33,992 nt of DNA from Xanthobacteraceae bacterium (GCA_030038415.1 JASHOX010000251.1:1-33992), one strand, 5' to 3'. Positions 17,370-25,925 are shown, counted from the stretch's first letter. Numbers and translations are program-made. The notes: generated by a model from the letters alone, not told the origin.

Positions 17370-19681
17370 ACGAATTAATCGGAGCACGCGTCCCGCGCCT
17401 GGAAGACCAAGCGCTTTTGACCGGCAAGGGACGTTTCGTCGACGATATTGCCGCGGCCGGCGCGCTGGTCGCCGCATTCGTGCGCAGCCCGCATCCGCAT
17501 GCGCTGATCCGCGGCATCGAGATCGCCGCCGCACGCGCGATGCCGGGCGTTGCCGCGGTGCTCACGCTCGACGATCTGGCGGGCGTGCTCAAGCAGCGGC
17601 GCATGATCCGAACCTCCAATTCCGGGACCAAGCTCGACCAGAGCTGGCCATTCGCGCTGGCCGACGGCGAAGTCTCTTTTGTCGGCGAGCCGGTCGCGAT
17701 CGTGATTGCCGAGGATCGTTATCTTGCCGAGGACGCCGCCGCGCTGGTCGTGGTCGACTATGAGCTCTTGCCGGCGGCGACCGATTGCCGGATCGAGCGC
17801 GCGCCGGCGGTGCGGCGCGAGCTTACCTCGAACGCGGTCATTTCCTATAGGGTCGCTTATGGCGACGTCGATGCGGCCTTCGCCAAGGCTGCGCATGTTG
17901 TGCGCGACGATCTGTGGATGCATCGCGGCGCCGGCCATTCGATGGAAGGCCGCGGCATCCTCGCTCAAATCTCCGATCGCGAAACCGCGGTTTGGGCATC
18001 GACCCAGAAGGCGCACGATCTGCGCACCGCCATCGCCGACTATATCGATCTCGACGAAAGCCGGCTGCGCGTGGCAACTCCCGACGTCGGCGGCGGTTTC
18101 GGGCCGAAGCTTTGCGTCTATCCCGAGGACATCGCGGTGGTCGCCGCGGCGACGCTGCTCGGCCGCTCGGTGAAATGGACCGAAGACCGTCGCGAGCATT
18201 TCACCAATGCGGCGCAGGAGCGCGATCAATATTGGTCGATCGAGCTTGCCGCGGACGCCGAGGGCCGCGTCCGCGGCGTGCGCGGCCGCCTCACCCACGA
18301 CATCGGCGCCTATGCGCTGCAAGACGTGAATATCCCGTACAATTCCGCAACCACGATGACCGGGCCTTATGTGGTGCCGGCGCTGGCGATCGACGTGGTC
18401 GCGACCCACACCAACAAGTCACCAGTCTCCTCGGTGCGTGGCGCTGGCTATCCGCAGGCGGCGTTCGCGATGGAACGCATGGTGGACCGCCTGGCGCGCG
18501 CGCTGAAAATCGACCGCGCCGAATTGCGCCGCCGCAATTTGATCCCGGCGGAGAAAATGCCGTATCTGAAGCCGCTCAAGGCGCGCTCGGGCGAGCAGGT
18601 GCAATATGACAGCGGCGACTATCCCGGCTGCCAGGCGGAGATCGTAAGGAGCGCCGGCTGGGACGACTTTCCGCGCCGCCAGGCGGAAGCCCGCGCGCAT
18701 GGGCGCTACATCGGCATTGGCCTTGCGCACGGCATCAAAGGCACTGGTCGCGGTCCGTTCGAATTCGGCAATGTGCGAGTATCACCGACCGGGCACATTA
18801 CCGTTTCGACCGGCGCCGCGCCGATGGGCCAGGGACTTGCCACCGCGCTGGCGCAGATTTGCGCCGATGCGTTCGGCGTGCGGGCGGAGGATGTCAGCGT
18901 CGTAGCCGGCGATACCGCGGCGGCGCCTCTCGGGCTTGGCGGTTTTGCCAGCCGGCAGACGGTCACGGCCGGTTCATCGGTGAAAATTGCGTCGCAAGCG
19001 GTCGCGGCGAAAGCGCGCCAGCTCGCCAGCCACATGCTGGAGGCGGACGAGGAGGATCTTGAGATCGTCGGCGGCGAGGTGCGCGTAGTCGGCGCGCCGC
19101 AGCTTGCCGTCAAGCTCGGCGAGCTCGCCCGCGTGCTCAAAGGCGCGCCCGGTTATCCCTTTCCGCAAGGCATCGACCCCGGCCTCGAAGCCAGCGCCAC
19201 CTTTCGCGTCGATCAACTCGCTTATTCCAACGCCTGCCACGTCGTCGAAGTCGAGGTCGATATCGAGACCGGCGGCGCCCGCATTCTGCGCTATATCGCG
19301 CTGCAGGACGCCGGCCGCCGCGTCAACCCGCTGATCGTCGAGGGCCAGGTCCATGGCGGCATTGCTCACGGCGTCGGCAATGCGATGCTGGAATGGATGG
19401 GCTACGACGCCGGCGGCCAACCGGTGACCACGACGTTCGCCGATTATCTGCTTCCCACTGCGACCGATCTGCCGAACTTCGAGACGCTGTATAAGGAATC
19501 GCCGTCACCGCATAATCCGCTCGGCGTCAAAGGCGTCGGCGAGGTCGGCGTCATTCCCGCCGCTGCTGCGGTGATTTCGGCCATCGAGGATGCGCTGTCG
19601 CCGTTTGACGTCCGTATTTCGCAAATGCCGGTCATGCCGCATGAGCTTGTTGAACTGATCGCCCAAGGTGCGACAAGATAA
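17366..19681 (+). CDS. Xanthine dehydrogenase/CO dehydrogenase-family molybdopterin-binding large subunit
   Basis: This encodes 771 aa and starts at GTG 17366, overlapping the Bug stop as GTGA. The N-terminal domain (GARVPRLEDQALLTGKGRFV) and Moco-binding segments (VGGGFGPKLCVYPEDIAVVA; SVRGAGYPQAAFAMER) are those of molybdenum hydroxylase large subunits. The catalytic glutamate is Glu726 in GVKGVGEVGVIP. The CO dehydrogenase form I signature AYRCSFR is absent, so true CO oxidation is unlikely; hydroxylation of an aldehyde, N-heterocycle or aromatic acid fits better. No FAD (CoxM) or [2Fe-2S] (CoxS) subunit gene is in the window, so its electron partner is missing locally. Confidence 0.92.
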   Translation: MNELIGARVPRLEDQALLTGKGRFVDDIAAAGALVAAFVRSPHPHALIRGIEIAAARAMPGVAAVLTLDDLAGVLKQRRMIRTSNSGTKLDQSWPFALADGEVSFVGEPVAIVIAEDRYLAEDAAALVVVDYELLPAATDCRIERAPAVRRELTSNAVISYRVAYGDVDAAFAKAAHVVRDDLWMHRGAGHSMEGRGILAQISDRETAVWASTQKAHDLRTAIADYIDLDESRLRVATPDVGGGFGPKLCVYPEDIAVVAAATLLGRSVKWTEDRREHFTNAAQERDQYWSIELAADAEGRVRGVRGRLTHDIGAYALQDVNIPYNSATTMTGPYVVPALAIDVVATHTNKSPVSSVRGAGYPQAAFAMERMVDRLARALKIDRAELRRRNLIPAEKMPYLKPLKARSGEQVQYDSGDYPGCQAEIVRSAGWDDFPRRQAEARAHGRYIGIGLAHGIKGTGRGPFEFGNVRVSPTGHITVSTGAAPMGQGLATALAQICADAFGVRAEDVSVVAGDTAAAPLGLGGFASRQTVTAGSSVKIASQAVAAKARQLASHMLEADEEDLEIVGGEVRVVGAPQLAVKLGELARVLKGAPGYPFPQGIDPGLEASATFRVDQLAYSNACHVVEVEVDIETGGARILRYIALQDAGRRVNPLIVEGQVHGGIAHGVGNAMLEWMGYDAGGQPVTTTFADYLLPTATDLPNFETLYKESPSPHNPLGVKGVGEVGVIPAAAAVISAIEDALSPFDVRISQMPVMPHELVELIAQGATR

Positions 19682-19705
19682 GCGTGCCGAAACAGGAGAC
19701 GAGAA

Positions 19706-20680
19706 ATGAAACGTTTGAAATACGCCGCAGGCGCGCTGCTCTGGTCGGCCTTGCTGCTGTCGCTCATCGGGCCGGTGCGCGCCGAGACCTTTCCGTCGCG
19801 GCCCATTCATCTGATCCTGCCCTTCCAGCCGGGCGGCATCGTCGATTTTGCCGGACGGGTTCTGGCGCAGAAGCTCGGCGATGCCGTGGGACAGACGATC
19901 GTCCCCGATAACAAGCCCGGCGCCGGCGGTATCGTCGGCCTCGATTACGTCGCCCACTCTCCGCCCGACGGCTACAACATCGTTCTGATCGACCCGAGCG
20001 TCGTCATCAATCCGACGCTGCAAAAGTCGTTGCCCTTCGACCTTTTCAAGGACTTGGCGACGGTTTCCATCATCAATTCCTCGCCTGAGGTCCTGGTGGT
20101 AGCGCCGCAGCTCGGCATCAAGACCTATCCCGAGCTCGTCGCCTACGGCAAAGCCAATCCCGGCAAGCTCAATTACGCCTCGGCGGGCGTCGGCACCACG
20201 CCGCATCTCGCCGCCGCGATGTGGGCGCAACGCACCGGAATCACCGCGGTGCACGTGCCGTATAAAGGCGTAGGCCCGTCGTTCGTCGACCTGATGAGCA
20301 ACAAAGTGCAGATGGAGTTTTCCAGCATCGCCGGCGCGCTGTCGTTCACCTCGAAAGGCAGTGTTATCGCTCTCGCCACCACGGGCTCCAAGCGCTCGCC
20401 GGTCTATCCCGATCTGCCGACGGTGTCCGAATTCCTCCCCGGCTACGACGTCGATCTCTGGCTCGGCGTCTATGCGCAGGCCGGCACGCCGCCCGACGTT
20501 CTCGCCAAGCTCAATAGCGGCATCGCCAAGGCGCTGCAGGACGATCAGCTCAAGACAGCCTTCGCCAAGTTCGGACTGACGCCGCGCGGCACTAGCCTCG
20601 ACGAAGGCGCTGCCTTCACCAAGTCGGAATATGAGAAGTGGAAGAAAGTCATCACCGACGGCCACATTACGCTGGACTGA
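19706..20680 (+). CDS. Bug-family (TctC-like) periplasmic solute-binding receptor, second
   Basis: This encodes 324 aa, the standard Bug length. A signal peptide spans about residues 1-26 (cut after GPVRA). Family segments are FPSRPIHLILPFQPGGIVDF, the ligand loop DNKPGAGGIVGLD, DGYNIVLID, and GKLNYASAGVGTTPHLAA followed by HVPYKGVGPSFVDLM. CAGGAGACG precedes the ATG. It follows the molybdenum hydroxylase gene by 24 bp and probably supplies its substrate or a related one. TctA/TctB partners are not present locally. Confidence 0.93.
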   Translation: MKRLKYAAGALLWSALLLSLIGPVRAETFPSRPIHLILPFQPGGIVDFAGRVLAQKLGDAVGQTIVPDNKPGAGGIVGLDYVAHSPPDGYNIVLIDPSVVINPTLQKSLPFDLFKDLATVSIINSSPEVLVVAPQLGIKTYPELVAYGKANPGKLNYASAGVGTTPHLAAAMWAQRTGITAVHVPYKGVGPSFVDLMSNKVQMEFSSIAGALSFTSKGSVIALATTGSKRSPVYPDLPTVSEFLPGYDVDLWLGVYAQAGTPPDVLAKLNSGIAKALQDDQLKTAFAKFGLTPRGTSLDEGAAFTKSEYEKWKKVITDGHITLD

Positions 20681-20696
20681 ACAAGGCAATGGCGCA

Positions 20697-21080
20697 ATGA
20701 GCGCAGCAGCTGCGACAAATCCCTGGCCGACCGAGTTGCGCCTGCACAAGGACCGCAAGACGCTCACCGTCGCCTTCGACGACAGTGAGCGTTTCGATCT
20801 CGCCGCCGAATATCTGCGGGTGCGCTCGCCGAGCGCCGAGGTGCAGGGCCATTCGCCGAGCGAGCGGCGCACCGTTGCCGGCAAGCAGGAAGTTCAAATT
20901 CTGGAGCTGCATCCGGTCGGCAATTATGCGGTGCGCATCGTGTTCGACGACATGCACTCCACCGGGATTTTCAGCTGGGCTTATCTCTACGAGCTCGGCC
21001 GCAATCGCGAAAGCTATTGGAGCGATTATCTCGGCGAGCTTGCGTCGCAAAACCTGTCGCGCGGGCCGGCGGGGCGGTGA
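20697..21080 (+). CDS. DUF971 domain protein
   Basis: This encodes 127 aa matching the DUF971 / gamma-butyrobetaine hydroxylase N-terminal-like domain: WPTELRLHKDRKTLTVAFDD, LAAEYLRVRSPSAEVQGH, and later YAVRIVFDDMHSTGIFSWAYL with LGRNRESYWSDYL. The domain is small and zinc-binding in eukaryotic hydroxylases and is often found near Mrp/ApbC iron-sulfur carriers in proteobacteria. The start at 20697 is preferred over an upstream in-frame start inside the Bug gene. It is last in the co-directional run and may help mature iron-sulfur or molybdenum enzymes (inference). Confidence 0.85.
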   Translation: MSAAAATNPWPTELRLHKDRKTLTVAFDDSERFDLAAEYLRVRSPSAEVQGHSPSERRTVAGKQEVQILELHPVGNYAVRIVFDDMHSTGIFSWAYLYELGRNRESYWSDYLGELASQNLSRGPAGR

Positions 21081-21243
21081 AGCGAAAACGCGGGTGTTTT
21101 TACCATTGTTTTGCCGACAATCGTCGGGCCGGACTTAACGTCGCGCTCGATCCCCATCCGTAGATTTCCCTACACGCGTTGCCAACGCGGACTCGCGCGC
21201 GGCTTGCACGAGAGGCTGGTCAATCGGGTGAGAGGATCAACTC

Positions 21244-21414
21244 ATGAGCAATTTCGGCAATTGGCTTTCGCGCTTTATGACCCACGAACGCGGCGTGACC
21301 GCGATTGAATACGGTCTGATTGCGGCGGGCATCGCGGTTGCGATCATCGCCACGATCGCGGCGCTCGGCACCAACCTGAATACGACCTTTTCGAGCGTTT
21401 CCGGAAGCCTGTGA
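21244..21414 (+). CDS. Flp/Fap-type (type IVb) pilin, solitary (second)
   Basis: This is a 56-aa precursor with short leader MSNFGNWLSRFMTHERG, predicted prepilin peptidase cut after Gly17, then VTAIEYGLIAAGIAVAII, a textbook Flp N-terminal helix with Glu at +5. The end, LGTNLNTTFSSVSGSL, is also typical. A GAGAGGA site lies about 8 bases before the ATG. No tad/cpa secretion genes are adjacent, so it must rely on a system elsewhere. Compared with the pilin at 4116-4277 it is far closer to the family consensus. Confidence 0.92.
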   Translation: MSNFGNWLSRFMTHERGVTAIEYGLIAAGIAVAIIATIAALGTNLNTTFSSVSGSL

Positions 21415-21889
21415 TCGAGGGACGAAGCGGGCGCGGCGGCCGCCGCCGGCACGTCAACGATCGGTCAACTTACGCGCGGCATGATCGAGGCAGTGTCGGG
21501 GAGGGGCATACGATGGGGCGCCTGCCGACATCAGGACGGCCTCGGTCCCTCTCCCTCGGGACCGGGGTCGTTCGATTCTCGGCGCTATGCGGCAAATCGA
21601 TCGCCTGTCCGGATTAGCACAAGCGGCTCCAGCAGATGGGCCGCGGGCCGAATGCGATTCTGCGAGCCGGCTGGTCTGACGCATCGCCGCGAACGGGCGG
21701 CTGGCGTTTCCCCGGTCGATTTCTGCTGCCATGGTTGACGGATGGTTGCTGTTGGCGCCGGACGGCACGTCGGCGCTGCGCTGGACGGCGCGGCAATACG
21801 GCCGGCTCCAAGCCCTGGGACGAGCCGCTTGTCTTCGGCTAGGATTGCCAAAGCGGCCGCAAAAGCGCCGCCGATGAGGGAGGAATACG
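21415..21889. other. Gene-less stretch between Flp pilin and GlcG-like gene
   Basis: Several overlapping open frames occur on both strands, but none has protein-like composition, a good ribosome site or a recognisable motif. I see no RNA gene or repeat. The GGGAGG at 21878-21883 is the ribosome site of the next gene. Confidence 0.5.
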
Positions 21890-22429
21890 ATGAAGTTGCG
21901 TGGTTTGACCGCAATCGCGTTAGCTACAGGCTTGCTCGCTGCCAGTGCGGCCTTTGCCCAGCAGCAGCCGCCTGCCGGGGCGCCTGACCTGAATGCAATC
22001 CCACCCCAGATGCCGTTCAACCTGCCGTTCGGCACCCCGGTCTCCTTGGAAAAGGCCCAAGCCCTGGTTCAGGCCGCGGTTGCCGAGGCCAACAAGAGAG
22101 GCTGGCCCGAGGACTTCGCGGTGGTCGATTGGGGCGGCAACCTGGTGGCCTTTGCCCGGATGGACGGCGCGCAGCTCGCCTCGATCGCCATCGCCGAGCA
22201 CAAAGCGCGCACCGCGGCCCGCTATCGCCGCCCAACGGTGGCGTTCGAGAACGCGGTGCAAAAGTTCGGCTTCAATTATATTTTGTCGCTCGACGACGTG
22301 ATCGCCTCGCGCGGCGGCATTCCGCTGGTCGAAGGCGGCAAGATCATCGGCGCGATCGGCTGCTCCGGCGGCACCGGCTCCCAGGACGAAGCGCTCTGCC
22401 AGGCTGCGGTCGCTGCGGTCATGAAATAA
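21890..22429 (+). CDS. Exported GlcG/HbpS-family (DUF336) protein
   Basis: This encodes 179 aa. A clear Sec signal peptide covers about residues 1-23 (MKLRGLTAIALATGLLAASA, cut after AFA). The mature part is the GlcG/HbpS alpha/beta fold: LEKAQALVQAAVAEANKRGW, VVDWGGNLVAFARMDGA, then SRGGIPLVEGGKIIGAIGCS and a GTGSQDEALCQAAV ending. HbpS binds heme; other members are of unknown role and often sit beside oxidoreductases. GAGGGAGGA gives a strong ribosome site. A strong hairpin follows, so it is probably monocistronic. Confidence 0.93.
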   Translation: MKLRGLTAIALATGLLAASAAFAQQQPPAGAPDLNAIPPQMPFNLPFGTPVSLEKAQALVQAAVAEANKRGWPEDFAVVDWGGNLVAFARMDGAQLASIAIAEHKARTAARYRRPTVAFENAVQKFGFNYILSLDDVIASRGGIPLVEGGKIIGAIGCSGGTGSQDEALCQAAVAAVMK

Positions 22430-22475
22430 CCAGCGAGGAGACGCGGTCTCACGCATTATCAAAGGCGTTCATGCA

Positions 22476-22501
22476 CGAGGGCGGCAGCGATGCCGCCCTC
22501 G
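22476..22501 (+). terminator. Strong stem-loop after the GlcG-like gene
   Basis: CGAGGGCGGCA-GCGA-TGCCGCCCTCG forms an 11-bp perfect stem with a 4-base loop, 47 bases past the stop. No long T-run follows, so it is a terminator-like structure and mRNA 3'-end stabiliser rather than a textbook intrinsic terminator. Confidence 0.7.
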
Positions 22502-22568
22502 TTGCGTCACAGAATCGGCTATGAAGATGAGGGACGAATCGAACCTGATTGGATAGACCGGCGCGGGA

Positions 22569-23747
22569 ATGAGGATCGTTCCGACATATCGCTGTGCGTT
22601 CTGTTTGCTCGCGACCTTTCTGGTGTTTGCGCCGGCAGGGTCTGCCACGGCGCAAATTGATCAGCCGACGCCTGGGCTCACGAATGCTGCGACCGCAATG
22701 GAGCAGTACCGCCACGCGCTCGCCGCCTACGAGGGGGCGCACGCGATCTACGCCGCCGCGGCGAATTCCTATTGGCATGAGATCGCCGCCAAGCGCCAAT
22801 TGCGCAACGCCAAACGCGCGCACGGCGAACCGCTGTCGCTCGACGACTATGTGCTCAATCAGCCGCCGGTCTATACCGGTCCACCGAAGCCACGCAATCC
22901 GCTCAAGCCGGAAGTGCCGCCGCAGCGGGTCTACGTGCCGGTGGTCGCCGATTTTCTCTCGGCTGCGGAGCGGGAGTTCAAATTCGCTCCGCAAAAGCCG
23001 CAGAGCGACGACCAGTTCAAACGCGCCTATGCGCGCGTCGCGCTGGCCGCCGGCCTCACTCCCGATCAAGTGGTGCGCATTTACAGTTTCGAGGCGACCG
23101 GCAACGGCAACTACGACGTCGAGGCCGGCCGCGAATTCAACAAGCACGCCCGCGCCATCACCACCGCGCTCGGCTACAACCAGCTCTTGGCGACCAACAC
23201 CGTCGAGATCATTGCCGAAGACGGCAGCCATTTCCTCGGCGATTTGCAGGCCCGCGACGCGCGATTGCCGATCGATCAGCAATGGACGCTGGCGAACAAG
23301 ATCGAAGTTTTGCGCCGGATGGTCGCGTTCGCCAGAAGCGTGCCGGATGCCTGGGGCCAGCACGAAATCCTGGCCAATACCGAAAAAGGCCTCGGCGTGC
23401 ATGCGCTCAATCTCGACCTCGACGTCGGCCCGTTGCTGCAGACGCAGAAGCTTCTCGATTCGGTCGTGTTCGCGCGGCGCAAGGGATTTGTGCGCACGCT
23501 GAGCGCGGCCGAGCTCGAAATGATGAATCTCACCGGCGACGGCAACGGCTTCGATATGGTGACGATGCCGCTTGCCTGGCGCGACAAGGTGCCGACGGCG
23601 AATTTCTTTCAGCCGAGCGGCTATGCCGACAATCCGGTGGCGCAACGCAATAACACTGTCGCCAAGCTCATCGCGGCAACCGATGCGCGCATGGACGAAG
23701 AGAGCAAAAAGCCGGGCGCCGAGGAATTGGCGGCTTTGCTGCATTGA
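22569..23747 (+). CDS. Secreted protein of unknown function, possibly lysozyme-like
   Basis: This encodes 392 aa with a signal peptide (about 1-29, cut near SATAQ). A variable proline-rich middle (residues 99-122) is followed by a conserved-looking core: FKRAYARVALAAGLTPDQVV, then IYSFEATGNGNYDVEAG (171-187, Glu175) and ITTALGYNQLLATNTVEII. An acidic residue followed by a Gly-Asn-Gly-x-Tyr-Asp turn and a later GYNQLL is reminiscent of lytic-transglycosylase/lysozyme-fold proteins, but I cannot place it in a named family. No cell-wall binding domain is visible. Coding is certain from composition; function is open. Confidence 0.85.
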   Translation: MRIVPTYRCAFCLLATFLVFAPAGSATAQIDQPTPGLTNAATAMEQYRHALAAYEGAHAIYAAAANSYWHEIAAKRQLRNAKRAHGEPLSLDDYVLNQPPVYTGPPKPRNPLKPEVPPQRVYVPVVADFLSAAEREFKFAPQKPQSDDQFKRAYARVALAAGLTPDQVVRIYSFEATGNGNYDVEAGREFNKHARAITTALGYNQLLATNTVEIIAEDGSHFLGDLQARDARLPIDQQWTLANKIEVLRRMVAFARSVPDAWGQHEILANTEKGLGVHALNLDLDVGPLLQTQKLLDSVVFARRKGFVRTLSAAELEMMNLTGDGNGFDMVTMPLAWRDKVPTANFFQPSGYADNPVAQRNNTVAKLIAATDARMDEESKKPGAEELAALLH

Positions 23748-23876
23748 TCTCGGCATCTCCCCGCGGCGGTGTCCGGGTACGGCGAATTAGGCCATTGCGA
23801 TGCCACGGTGGGTCGCTACGATAACGACAGCAGTACCGCCTAATTTCCCATCCTGATCGGGTTCGCCAGGGCAGTC

Positions 23877-24866
23877 GTGAAGCGGCGTGAATTTATAACA
23901 CTGCTCTCCAGCACCATGGCGTTCTGGCGAGGTTTGTGGCCGGTGGCGGCGCGCGCCCAATATCAAATGCCGCCGCCTTATCCCGCGCCGGCCTATCAGC
24001 CGCAGCAGCCGCCGCCCCAGCAGGCCCAGGCCGCCGCGGCCGCCGACAATTCAGTGGGTCAGGTCGCCACCATCCAGGGCAGCGCCACCGTCACGCGGGC
24101 CAACGCGGCAGCGACGGCACTGAAAGTGGCCGATCCGATCTTCAAGAACGACACTCTGGAGACCGGCGCGAATTCCGCCCTCGGCGTGACTTTCGACGAT
24201 GAAACGACGTTCAGCCTCTCCGCCGATACGCGCATCGTCGTCAATGACTTCGTTTATCAGGAGGGCGGCGGCGGCAATGCCGCCTCTTTCAATGTCGCCG
24301 TCGGCACCGCCGCCTTCGTCGCCAGTCTCGTCGCCAAGACCGGCGACATGACCATCACGACGCCGGAAGCCGCGATCGGCATTCGCGGCACCACCGGCGT
24401 GGTCGAGGTACCGGCGGGAGGCGGCGCGGCAGCGCCGACGGTCAAGCTTTATCCCGATGCCGACGGCCATGTCGGACAGATTGACGTGTTTGATCGCCAG
24501 GGCAACCGGCTCGGCGCTTTGACTCAAGGCGCCAGCGCGTTCCAGCTTCGTCCGGGACCCGGCGGACGGTTGACCGCGGTGCCCTATCGGATTCCGCCGC
24601 AAGAGGCGGCACGCGACCGCGGCGTGTTGCAGCGGCTGAACGCGACGCACAATATCGGCCGGCGGATGCTGATCCAGCGGCGCCAATTGCGCGGGCCAAA
24701 TCGGCAGCGGCCGAACAATCAGCGGCGCCAGGGTGGTCCGCAGAATTTCCGTCCGGGCGGCCAACAGAATCTTCGCCCGGGCGGTCCGCGACCATTCAAT
24801 CGTCCGCCGCCGGGGCCCGGCCGGCCGCGCCCGCGTGGGCCGAGGAACGACAACAGAAACCGATAA
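23877..24866 (+). CDS. Exported FecR-domain protein with basic Pro/Gly/Arg tail
   Basis: This encodes 329 aa from a GTG start; the leader MKRREFITLLSS then AARAQ looks like a twin-arginine (Tat) signal and supports this start. A Pro/Gln/Ala-rich linker (30-55) leads to a FecR domain (about 60-200): VGQVATIQGSATVTR, LKVADPIFKNDTLETG, FDDETTFSLSADTRIVVNDF and TPEAAIGIRGTTGVVEV. The last 65 residues are very basic and low-complexity (repeats of RPGG, QQN, NRPPPGP). In iron uptake FecR is a membrane-bound sigma regulator, but stand-alone exported FecR domains like this are common and uncharacterised. Confidence 0.88.
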   Translation: MKRREFITLLSSTMAFWRGLWPVAARAQYQMPPPYPAPAYQPQQPPPQQAQAAAAADNSVGQVATIQGSATVTRANAAATALKVADPIFKNDTLETGANSALGVTFDDETTFSLSADTRIVVNDFVYQEGGGGNAASFNVAVGTAAFVASLVAKTGDMTITTPEAAIGIRGTTGVVEVPAGGGAAAPTVKLYPDADGHVGQIDVFDRQGNRLGALTQGASAFQLRPGPGGRLTAVPYRIPPQEAARDRGVLQRLNATHNIGRRMLIQRRQLRGPNRQRPNNQRRQGGPQNFRPGGQQNLRPGGPRPFNRPPPGPGRPRPRGPRNDNRNR

Positions 24867-24908
24867 ACGCGCCCGTGCAATCCGGCGCCAACAGCAACGA
24901 GGAAACCT

Positions 24909-25925
24909 ATGCGAGCCTATCAAATACCCAAGGGCGGCGCCGGCATCGAGTCGGTGGTTGCGGTCGAGCGTCCCGATCCCAAGCCGGGCCATCGCCAGGT
25001 GCTGGTGAAGGTCAAAGCCTGCTCGCTCAATTTTCGCGATCTCGGCATCGTGCGGGGCAGCTACCGCATGCCGGTGCGCGACAACGTCATTCCGCTGTCG
25101 GACGGCGCCGGCGAAGTGGTCGAGGTCGGGCCGGGTGTGCTCCGCGTCAAACTGGGCGATCGCGTCGCCGGGAATTTCTTTCAACGTTGGCCGGGCGGCG
25201 CGTCTTCGGCCGAGGTCCACGGCAGCGCGCTTGGCGGCGGCATCGACGGCATGCTGGCTGAGTATGCGCTGCTGGAAGAGGACGGCGTGGTGAAAATCCC
25301 GCCGCATCTATCGTTGGAAGAGGGCGCGACGCTGCCCTGCGCCGGCGTCACCGTGTGGCACGCCATGATGGAGCACGCCAAGCTCAAGGCCGGCGACACC
25401 ATCCTCTTACAAGGCACCGGCGGCGTCTCGATCTTCGGCCTGCAATTTGCCCACGCCATGGGCATCCGCGCCATTATCACCTCATCGAGCGACGAGAAGC
25501 TCGCGCGCGCCAAAAGACTCGGTGCTGCATTCGGCATCAACTACAAGACAACGCCCGACTGGGATAAAGCGGCGATGGAATTCGCCGGCGGCGTCGGCGT
25601 CGATCACGTCGTCGAGGTCGGCGGCGCGGCGACGCTGACACGGTCGTTTCATGCGCTGCGCGTCGGCGGCAAAGTGTCGATGATCGGCGGCTTAAGCGGC
25701 GGCGCTACCGAGCTCAATCCCGGCCTGATCTTCTCCCGCCGCGCCAATGTGCAAGGCATATCGGTCGGCTCGACGCAAATGTTCCTGGCGATGAACCGCG
25801 CCATCGAGGCGAACGCCATCAAGCCGGTGATCGACAAGGTGTTCGCCTTCGCCGACGCGCAGGCAGCCTACAAGCACATGGCCTCGGGCGCGCATTTCGG
25901 GAAGATCGTTATTCGGGTGGAGTGA
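24909..25925 (+). CDS. MDR-superfamily NAD(P)-dependent dehydrogenase, zinc-independent type
   Basis: This encodes 338 aa of medium-chain dehydrogenase/reductase. An N-terminal GroES-like domain (VLVKVKACSLNFRDLGIVRG, then VIPLSDGAGEVVEVGPGV) is followed by a Rossmann domain with LLQGTGGVSIFGLQFA. The catalytic zinc Cys and the GHE motif are absent (N-F-R-D and S-D-G-A-G instead), so it fits the quinone oxidoreductase-like zinc-free branch that reduces enones or quinones. GAGGAAACCT gives a good ribosome site. Its last 28 codons are duplicated at 31276-31362 as part of the direct repeat flanking the kdp cassette. Confidence 0.93.
   Translation: MRAYQIPKGGAGIESVVAVERPDPKPGHRQVLVKVKACSLNFRDLGIVRGSYRMPVRDNVIPLSDGAGEVVEVGPGVLRVKLGDRVAGNFFQRWPGGASSAEVHGSALGGGIDGMLAEYALLEEDGVVKIPPHLSLEEGATLPCAGVTVWHAMMEHAKLKAGDTILLQGTGGVSIFGLQFAHAMGIRAIITSSSDEKLARAKRLGAAFGINYKTTPDWDKAAMEFAGGVGVDHVVEVGGAATLTRSFHALRVGGKVSMIGGLSGGATELNPGLIFSRRANVQGISVGSTQMFLAMNRAIEANAIKPVIDKVFAFADAQAAYKHMASGAHFGKIVIRVE

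Noticed and set aside
17366..19681. Aerobic CO dehydrogenase (CoxL)
   Set aside because: The form I signature AYRCSFR is absent and no CoxM or CoxS genes accompany it, so only the wider molybdenum hydroxylase family is called.
21454..22035. Minus-strand open frame of 193 codons
   Set aside because: Composition is unlike a protein, it overlaps the signal peptide of the GlcG-like gene, and no ribosome site is seen.
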